From Lachnospiraceae bacterium KGMB03038 (GTDB lineage Bacteria > Bacillota > Clostridia > Lachnospirales > Lachnospiraceae): DNA of 64,000 nt. The stretch lies in assembly GCA_007361935.1 (NCBI GenBank), contig CP041667.1, forward strand, positions 248,001-312,000, in the 5' to 3' direction. Under the pieces are notes generated by a model that worked only from the letters and a program-made list of their open reading frames with translations, did no database searches and was not told the origin of the DNA. The translations under genes and the position numbers were made by a program. Of the stretch, positions 58,173 through 64,000 are shown one piece after another. Numbering within the stretch: the first letter of the stretch is position 1; each line of letters begins with the position of its first letter.

Positions 58173-60425
58173 ATGAAGAATTTGTTCAAATACGCGGCGG
58201 TACAGTGGAAAAGTATGCTGGCGATCATTTTGATCCTATTTGTTCAGGCATACTGTGATCTTTCCCTGTCGGCGTACATGTCAGATATTGTGAATGTGGG
58301 AATCCAGCAGGGCGGGATTGAGGAGACAGTTCCGGAAGCGGTTCCGGAAGAAGAGATGGAACATCTTTTGTTATTTGTGCAGCAGGAAGAAAAGGAAAAA
58401 ATCCTGGACAGTTACGCGGAGGATGAAAACTCCTATGATATTCCCGCCTATGTCCTGAAAGAGGATGTCCGTGAGCAGAAAGATGAGATGGAAGAGTTAA
58501 AAGATATCCTGGAAGTTCCAATGGTCTTAAGCACAGGCCTTGCCTCTGACAGCGAAATGACCTCCGGGCTGAAGGAGCAGATGACAGCGGCGCTGCCTTC
58601 TCAGGCATTGTCGGAGGATATGACGGTGTTCGATATGATAGGCCTGCTCCCTCAGGAGAGCCGGGAGACCCTGGCAGAAGAGGCGAAAGAGCAGTTGAGT
58701 GATATGCCGGACAGCATCCTGGAGCAGGCGGCGGTCAGCGCGGTCAGGACCACCTACGAGGCATTGGGCATGGATCTGGATCAGATACAGATCCGGTATC
58801 TCATCGCAACAGGAGGAAAGATGGCGGCCCTTGCGTTTCTTGGAATGGCGGCCAGTATCTTGGCAGGGTTTTTGGCCTCCCGCGTGGGGGCGTCCACGGG
58901 ACGGGATCTTCGCGGCAGGGTCTTTCAGAAAGTGGTTGGATTTTCCAACAATGAATTTGATCATTTTTCTACCGCTTCGTTGATCACCAGAAGCACCAAT
59001 GATATCCAGCAGATCCAGCTGCTTACCGTAATGCTGCTGAGGATCGTGCTGTATGCGCCGATCCTGGCGATCGGAGGGATCTTCCAGGTGTTTCAGACCA
59101 ATGTATCCATGTCCTGGATCATAGGACTGGCAGTAGTGCTGATCGCTTTGGTAGTCCTTGCGCTTTTCCTTGTGGCAATGCCAAAGTTCAGAATCCTGCA
59201 GACTCTGGTGGATAAGGTAAATCTTGTTATGCGGGAAACCCTGACAGGGCTGCCGGTGATCCGGGCTTTCAGTACGCAGAAGCATGAAGAAGAACGTTTT
59301 GACCAGGCAAACAGAGAGCTGACCAGAACCAATCTGTTTGTCAACCGGGCCATGACTTTTATGATGCCGGTCATGATGCTCATCATGAATGGAGTATCTG
59401 TTTTGATCATGTGGAACGGTGCCCATGGCATTGATCAGGGGCAGATGCAGGTGGGCGATATGATGGCCTTTATCCAGTATACGATGCAGATCATCATGGG
59501 ATTCCTGATGTTGTGTATGATGTCGATCATGCTTCCCCGCGCGGCGGTAGCCGCAGATCGGGTAGAGGAGGTTCTGAGCAGTCAGACAGTGATACGGGAT
59601 CCGGAGCAGGGGAAGAGATTTGATCCGCGGCAAAAAGGGGTCCTGCGCTTTGACCATGTATCCTTCCAGTATCCGGGAGCGGAGGAAGAGGTGCTCCATG
59701 ATATTACTTTCACTGCCCGCCCCGGCGAGACGACGGCGGTCATTGGAAGTACGGGAAGCGGAAAGTCAACGCTGGTCAATCTTATTCCCAGATTTTACGA
59801 TGTGACCGAAGGAGCGATCACATTAGACGGGGTGGATATCCGGGAAGTTTCCCAGCACGATCTAAGGGAAAGACTTGGCTATGTGCCTCAGAAGGGAATC
59901 CTGTTCTCCGGGAATATTGCGTCTAATATCATGTTCGGCAATCCGGATGGAACAGAGGAAGAGATGACGGAAGCGGCAAGGATCGCCCAGGCCGAGGAAT
60001 TTATCGAGGAGAAGTCAACCCGGTACAAAAGCTACATCTCTCAAGGAGGCGCCAATGTGTCGGGAGGGCAGAAGCAAAGGCTGTCGATTGCCAGAGCGGT
60101 GGCCAAACATCCGGAAGTCTTTATCTTTGACGATAGTTTCTCCGCGTTGGATTTCAAGACGGACCTGGCGCTGCGCAGGGCGCTGAAGGAAAAGACGAAG
60201 GACAGCACCGTCTTGATCGTAGCGCAGCGGATCAGTACGATCCTGCACGCGGAACAGATCCTGGTCCTGGATGAAGGCAGGATTGCAGGGAGAGGTACTC
60301 ATAAGGAACTCTTGGAAACTTGCGAGGTGTACCGGCAGATTGCTGCCTCCCAGCTGTCAGAGGAAGAACTGACAGGGGAAAACAATCGGAAGGAGGATGA
60401 CGGCTATGGCTATGCACGGACGTAG
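58173..60425 (+). CDS. Heterodimeric ABC exporter, degenerate-site subunit with ectodomain
   Basis: A 750-residue half transporter, about 170 longer than the 37199 subunit. The extra length is an acidic helical insertion (about residues 48-210) after the first membrane helix, predicted outside. The NBD has Walker A GSTGSGKST and signature VSGGQKQRL. The Walker B reads VFIFDDSFSALD (Asp for catalytic Glu) and the H-loop IVAQRIST (Gln for His), so it is the non-hydrolytic partner. AAAGGAAAGACAGAAGT precedes the ATG. It overlaps its partner gene by 20 bases. Confidence 0.93.
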   Translation: MKNLFKYAAVQWKSMLAIILILFVQAYCDLSLSAYMSDIVNVGIQQGGIEETVPEAVPEEEMEHLLLFVQQEEKEKILDSYAEDENSYDIPAYVLKEDVREQKDEMEELKDILEVPMVLSTGLASDSEMTSGLKEQMTAALPSQALSEDMTVFDMIGLLPQESRETLAEEAKEQLSDMPDSILEQAAVSAVRTTYEALGMDLDQIQIRYLIATGGKMAALAFLGMAASILAGFLASRVGASTGRDLRGRVFQKVVGFSNNEFDHFSTASLITRSTNDIQQIQLLTVMLLRIVLYAPILAIGGIFQVFQTNVSMSWIIGLAVVLIALVVLALFLVAMPKFRILQTLVDKVNLVMRETLTGLPVIRAFSTQKHEEERFDQANRELTRTNLFVNRAMTFMMPVMMLIMNGVSVLIMWNGAHGIDQGQMQVGDMMAFIQYTMQIIMGFLMLCMMSIMLPRAAVAADRVEEVLSSQTVIRDPEQGKRFDPRQKGVLRFDHVSFQYPGAEEEVLHDITFTARPGETTAVIGSTGSGKSTLVNLIPRFYDVTEGAITLDGVDIREVSQHDLRERLGYVPQKGILFSGNIASNIMFGNPDGTEEEMTEAARIAQAEEFIEEKSTRYKSYISQGGANVSGGQKQRLSIARAVAKHPEVFIFDDSFSALDFKTDLALRRALKEKTKDSTVLIVAQRISTILHAEQILVLDEGRIAGRGTHKELLETCEVYRQIAASQLSEEELTGENNRKEDDGYGYART

Positions 60426-62223
60426 ACTGCCTGACGAGAAGGCGAAAGATTTCAAAGGCACGTTAAAGAAACTGTTTCATTATATGAATATGTTTAAGGC
60501 CCAGATGATCCTGGTAGCGATTTTCGCTGTCGGAGGAACCGTTTTTAATATTATAGGGCCAAGGATCCTGGGAAAAGCGACGACAGAGATTTTTAACGGT
60601 CTGGTAAGCAAAGTATCCGGGGGAAGCGGGATGGATTTTACCAAGATCGGACAGATCCTTTTGCTGACGCTGGGGCTTTATCTTCTGAGCGCATGCTGTT
60701 CTTTTATTCAAGGGCTGCTTATGACGGGAATCTCTCAGAAGACCACCTACCGGCTGCGAAAAGAAATCTCAGAGAAGATCCATCGGATGCCTATGGGTTA
60801 TTTTGATACGAAACCTGTGGGGGAAATTCTGTCGAGGGTGACCAATGATGTAGACACTTTGGGACAAAGCCTGAATCAGAGCGCGACCCAGCTTATCACA
60901 TCAGCGACCACGATCATAGGAGTTCTGATAATGATGCTGTCTATCAGCCCTTTGATGACGCTGGTGGCGCTGTTGATCCTTCCGCTGTCCATAGGACTGC
61001 TGTCCTTTGTTATGAAACATTCCCAGAAGTATTTCCGGGGACAGCAGAAATATCTGGGAAATGTAAATGGCCAAGTGGAGGAGGTTTACAGCGGGCACAA
61101 TATCATCAAAGCTTTTAATAAAGAACAGGATGTGATCCGTGAATTTAACGAGACTAATGAACACTTATATAATTCCGCCTGGAAATCTCAGTTTTTTTCA
61201 GGCATGATGATGCCGGTCATGCAGTTTGTTGGCAATCTGGGATATGTAGCGGTAGCGATCTTGGGCGGCTATCTGGCGATCCAGGAAGTGATCCAGGTAG
61301 GAGATATCCAGTCCTTTATCCAGTATGTAAGGAACTTTACACAGCCCATCCAGCAGGTTGCCCAGGTGGCGAACATGCTCCAGTCTACGGCGGCGGCTTC
61401 TGAAAGAGTATTTGAATTCCTGGAGGAGGAAGAAGAATCCCAAACAGTCTCGGATCCGGTGTCCGTGGAAGGAATCCAGGGAAATGTGGAGTTTGAGCAC
61501 GTACACTTTGGATACCATCCGGATAAGACGATCATCAAGGACTTCTCAGCAGCCGTAAAAGCAGGGCAGAAGATTGCCATCGTAGGACCGACCGGAGCTG
61601 GTAAGACGACCATGATCAAGCTGCTGATGCGGTTTTATGATGTGAACAGCGGTGCCATCAAGGTTGACGGCCATGATATCCGGGATTTTGACCGGGGAGA
61701 GCTTCGGAAAATGTTTGGTATGGTGTTGCAGGATACCTGGCTCTTCCATGGAAGCATCATGGAAAATATCCGATATGGGAAGCTGGAAGCTTCCGATGAA
61801 GAAGTGATCCAGGCAGCCAAGGCGGCCCATGTCCACCGGTTTGTGCAGACCCTTCCAGGCGGTTATGGAATGGAATTAAATGAGGAAGCAAGCAACGTTT
61901 CTCAGGGACAGAAACAGCTTCTTACCATTGCGAGAGCGATCCTTGCGGACCCTAAGATCTTGATTCTGGATGAAGCTACAAGTTCTGTGGATACCCGGAC
62001 GGAGGTGCTGATCCAAAAAGCCATGGATCATCTGATGGAAGGAAGGACTAGTTTCATTATCGCCCACCGTCTGTCAACGATCCGGGATGCGGACCTGATC
62101 CTGGTCATGCGGGAAGGAGATATCGCGGAACAGGGAACCCATGAAGAGCTCCTTGCCAAGAATGGATTCTATGCGGATCTATATAACTCGCAATTTGAAT
62201 CTTCGGATCAGACCTGCGCATAA
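60406..62223 (+). CDS. Heterodimeric ABC exporter, catalytic subunit
   Basis: A 605-residue half transporter: six helices in about 25-330, NBD with Walker A GPTGAGKTT, Walker B ILILDEATSSVD with the catalytic Glu, H-loop FIIAHRLSTI and a modified signature VSQGQKQLL. It supplies the complementary halves to the previous subunit. The ATG at 60406 is nine bases after AAGGAGG; an ATG at 60397 abuts that site. Confidence 0.93.
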   Translation: MAMHGRRLPDEKAKDFKGTLKKLFHYMNMFKAQMILVAIFAVGGTVFNIIGPRILGKATTEIFNGLVSKVSGGSGMDFTKIGQILLLTLGLYLLSACCSFIQGLLMTGISQKTTYRLRKEISEKIHRMPMGYFDTKPVGEILSRVTNDVDTLGQSLNQSATQLITSATTIIGVLIMMLSISPLMTLVALLILPLSIGLLSFVMKHSQKYFRGQQKYLGNVNGQVEEVYSGHNIIKAFNKEQDVIREFNETNEHLYNSAWKSQFFSGMMMPVMQFVGNLGYVAVAILGGYLAIQEVIQVGDIQSFIQYVRNFTQPIQQVAQVANMLQSTAAASERVFEFLEEEEESQTVSDPVSVEGIQGNVEFEHVHFGYHPDKTIIKDFSAAVKAGQKIAIVGPTGAGKTTMIKLLMRFYDVNSGAIKVDGHDIRDFDRGELRKMFGMVLQDTWLFHGSIMENIRYGKLEASDEEVIQAAKAAHVHRFVQTLPGGYGMELNEEASNVSQGQKQLLTIARAILADPKILILDEATSSVDTRTEVLIQKAMDHLMEGRTSFIIAHRLSTIRDADLILVMREGDIAEQGTHEELLAKNGFYADLYNSQFESSDQTCA

Positions 62224-62245
62224 AAAGTATGACCCCTGCCAGTGT

Positions 62246-62273
62246 TTGACGGACGGTCTGTGTGTGCTATAAT
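62246..62273 (+). promoter_or_regulatory. Promoter for the pentapeptide-repeat gene
   Basis: TTGACG (62246-62251) and TATAAT (62268-62273) are 16 bases apart. The start point near 62280 rules out a GTG at 62276 as the start codon. Confidence 0.8.
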
Positions 62274-62305
62274 AAGTGATAGTATTTATGAAAGGGCAGC
62301 GTTTT

Positions 62306-62962
62306 ATGGCGATGATCACACAGAGGGAGTTAAATGAGCGGATCAGGCAGCATGAAGAATGGCTGAAAAATGAGGCGAAAGGGAATTCCCCAAGTTTTGC
62401 CGGCCTGGATCTGTCCGGGCTGGATTTGAAGGGGGCGAATCTCTATCATTCCAATTTCAAAGGAAGCTGCCTGCGAGGCTGTAATTTCAGATATTCTGAC
62501 CTGGGCTATTCTGAATTAGAAGGGGCTGATCTAACAGAGGCGAATCTTAAAAATGCCAATCTGTTCCGGGCTAATTTGAAACAGGCGGTGCTAAAAGACG
62601 TAGAAGTAAATGAATATACCATGTTCTATTTTCAAGTCTGTCCAGAGGAAGGCGGGTTTATCGGATATAAGAAAGCGGCGGCGGAGAAAGGAAGATACGC
62701 ATTGATCAAACTGTATATTCCCGCGGACGCAAGAAGGAATTCCGCGACTTCCTATCGCTGCAGGGCAGATAGAGCGAAGGTCCTTGAGATCACGGACGAA
62801 GCCGGACAGCCTCTTGAGAAGGCGTGGTCAGGCCGGGACAAAGGATTTGTATATCAGGCTGGGCAATGGCTGAAGGTGCCGGAATTCGATGAAGACCGGT
62901 GGAATGAGAAGACAAAAGGAATCCATTTCTATCTGTCAAAAGAAGCGGCGCGGCTGTATTAG
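62306..62962 (+). CDS. Pentapeptide-repeat protein with DUF5758-like C-terminus
   Basis: A 218-residue soluble protein. Residues about 28-105 are pentapeptide repeats of the A(D/N)LXX type (LDLSGLDLKGANL, LEGADLTEANLKNANLF), forming a right-handed beta-helix. The C-terminal part (about 110-218: GFIGYKKAAAEKGRYALIKL, KGIHFYLSKEAARLY) matches the DUF5758 pattern I know from phage and bacterial pentapeptide proteins. AAAGGG lies nine bases before the ATG at 62306. Some pentapeptide proteins protect DNA gyrase from quinolones, but nothing here shows that function. Confidence 0.83.
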   Translation: MAMITQRELNERIRQHEEWLKNEAKGNSPSFAGLDLSGLDLKGANLYHSNFKGSCLRGCNFRYSDLGYSELEGADLTEANLKNANLFRANLKQAVLKDVEVNEYTMFYFQVCPEEGGFIGYKKAAAEKGRYALIKLYIPADARRNSATSYRCRADRAKVLEITDEAGQPLEKAWSGRDKGFVYQAGQWLKVPEFDEDRWNEKTKGIHFYLSKEAARLY

Positions 62963-62994
62963 AAAAGGGATCAGACTTTCGTATCATAAAAGTG

Positions 62995-63022
62995 TTGACA
63001 TTAAAAGCAGATATATTATAAT
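62995..63022 (+). promoter_or_regulatory. Promoter of the final MATE gene leader
   Basis: TTGACA (62995-63000) and TATAAT (63017-63022) are 16 bases apart. Both hexamers are consensus. Transcription should begin near 63030, about 160 nt before the MATE start codon. Confidence 0.88.
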
Positions 63023-63025
63023 AGA

Positions 63026-63180
63026 GAGTGCTTGCTCGGAGGGCAGATCATTCAATGGAAATGATAGGCTGGATAAGGCACGGACTGAGATGTCCGTTTC
63101 TTATCCGGCTTTTTTATTTCTTTAGTTTATTGCGGGAATTTGACTTTGCTGGAAGGCTCTCCGGGCTGTTTTTGAGAAGG
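63026..63180 (+). ncRNA. Attenuator-like leader before the MATE gene
   Basis: The leader contains a small hairpin (TCATT/AATGA near 63048-63064), then a terminator: GCTGGATAAG (63068-63077) with CTTATCCGGC (63100-63109), an inner CGGAC/GTCCG stem with loop TGAGAT, and six T. About 75 nt more lead to the MATE ribosome binding site. A consensus promoter followed by a short leader and terminator before a transporter gene suggests a riboswitch or other attenuator. I could not match it to a known class. Confidence 0.6.
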
Positions 63181-63191
63181 AGGATGAGAAA

Positions 63192-64000
63192 ATGGACTTT
63201 CTGAACGGTAAGATCAAGAACATTTATTTTAAATATCTGGCGGCGGCATTTGGAAGTACGCTGATCACTTCGATCTACTCGATCGTGGATATGGCGATGG
63301 TGGGACAGTATCATGGCCCGGAGGGATCGGCGGCTCTTGCGGTTGTGGCTCCAGTGTGGAATATCATCTATAGCTTTGGACTTCTGATGGGGATTGGCGG
63401 GTCCGTGATCTTCAGTACCATCCGGGGGAAAGAAAAGGAAGGGGAGACCAGATCCAATGAATATTTCACCGCATCCGTGATCGGATCTGTGATCTTAGCC
63501 GTGATCATATGGCTGATCGTAGTTTTCTTTGACCGTCAGCTCCTGCTGATATTTGGAGCACAGGATAATACACTGACACTGGCGAGAGAATATGTGCGGC
63601 CGATCAAATTTGCGGTCCCGCTGTTCTTGTTTAATCAGATGCTGGCGGCTTATCTGAGAAATGATAAGAATCCGGCGCTTGCCACCGGCGCGGTATTGGC
63701 CGGCGGGATATTTAATGTATTTGGCGATTACTTTTTCGTATTTGCCTGTGAGATGGGAGCTTTTGGGGCGGGACTGGCTACGGCCATCGGTTCCGGGATT
63801 ACGTTCCTGGTCATGCTGTCCCATTTCTTCCGGAAAGGAAATACCCTCCGTCTTATAAAGCCGGAGGGATTGGGAAGCAAGTTAAAAGAGATCACGGTGA
63901 CCGGTTTCTCTACATTTTTCATTGACGTGGCCATGGGTATCCTTACGATCCTCTTTAACCGTCAGATCGTGGAATATCTGGGAACAAGCGCGTTGGCCGT
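63192..64000 (+). CDS. MATE-family efflux transporter, N-terminal part (cut by window end)
   Basis: The first 269 codons of a MATE pump remain open at the end of the window. AAGGAGG is nine bases before the ATG. Features are IYFKYLAAAFGSTLITSIYS, IVDMAMVGQYHGPEGSAAL and GGSVIFSTIRGKEKEG, with six to seven membrane helices visible; the set resembles the MepA branch. The C-terminal half is outside the window. Expression is probably controlled by the attenuator-like leader. Confidence 0.92.
   Translation, partial: MDFLNGKIKNIYFKYLAAAFGSTLITSIYSIVDMAMVGQYHGPEGSAALAVVAPVWNIIYSFGLLMGIGGSVIFSTIRGKEKEGETRSNEYFTASVIGSVILAVIIWLIVVFFDRQLLLIFGAQDNTLTLAREYVRPIKFAVPLFLFNQMLAAYLRNDKNPALATGAVLAGGIFNVFGDYFFVFACEMGAFGAGLATAIGSGITFLVMLSHFFRKGNTLRLIKPEGLGSKLKEITVTGFSTFFIDVAMGILTILFNRQIVEYLGTSALA

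Noticed and set aside
58527..59699. 390-codon antisense open frame opposite the ABC exporter
   Set aside because: His/Gln-rich product without motifs, fully inside a clear ABC gene.
63068..63109. Possible thiamine pyrophosphate riboswitch before the MATE gene
   Set aside because: CTGGATAA and CTGAGA are both present, but in the wrong order and inside the terminator stem; the P2-P5 architecture is absent.
1..64000. CRISPR array, prophage, insertion sequence, rRNA or tRNA genes
   Set aside because: No regularly spaced repeats, integrase, transposase, phage structural genes or recognisable tRNA/rRNA sequence were seen by eye; a tRNA scan would be decisive for short genes.

Overview
The window looks like chromosome from a Gram-positive anaerobe of the Clostridia, most likely Lachnospiraceae. 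This is inferred from gene content, not from a marker gene: a 1467-residue acyl-CoA dehydratase activase, many MATE and ABC exporters, a lysyl-tRNA synthetase with a C-terminal tRNA-binding domain, strong GGAGG ribosome binding sites, SigA-type promoters and a CIRCE operator. I see no rRNA, tRNA, CRISPR array, prophage or intact insertion sequence.

Region 1 (1-8.9 kb) is housekeeping: the end of an SPFH protein, argF, birA, a small conserved gene, coaX, dusB, greA and lysS, then a 33-codon gene, a HIRAN-like protein and a WYL regulator. Region 2 (8.9-19.9 kb) is a pentose/pentitol locus. A DeoR regulator and deoC face a sugar ABC importer, a zinc polyol dehydrogenase, a GldA-type dehydrogenase, a split transketolase and a xylulokinase. 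The regulator probably binds three helically phased repeats between the divergent promoters. Import, oxidation to a pentulose, phosphorylation and entry into the pentose phosphate pathway follow in gene order.

Region 3 (19.9-31.1 kb) has two tandem Hsp20 genes under a HrcA/CIRCE-like operator. It continues with a duplicated module (iron alcohol dehydrogenase plus alpha/beta hydrolase, present twice in opposite gene order) around a MATE exporter, a lipoprotein esterase and a LysR regulator. A Crp/Fnr regulator, a TIGR04076 protein, an iron-sulfur-type flavoprotein and remnants of two dead genes follow. Two 78-bp copies of an unidentified element (conserved box, covarying terminator hairpin, conserved TAYAAT block) lie before the second hydrolase gene and the flavoprotein gene.

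Region 4 (31.1-47.8 kb) holds a two-component system, a HTH-Uma2 fusion, a MarR/MATE pair, a MarR/heterodimeric ABC exporter, a further ABC exporter, three aldo/keto reductases, a flavin reductase and a LysR regulator. Four of these transcription units have promoters of one unusual type, TTGTAC-N18-TAnAAT, which may mark a shared redox or xenobiotic regulon.

Region 5 (47.8-64 kb) has the giant activase, an ECF sigma factor with a membrane protein and an ABC transporter, an aryl-sulfate sulfotransferase lipoprotein whose ribosome binding site is buried in a perfect 16-bp hairpin, a second MarR/heterodimeric ABC exporter, a pentapeptide-repeat protein, and a MATE gene cut by the window end and preceded by an attenuator-like leader.
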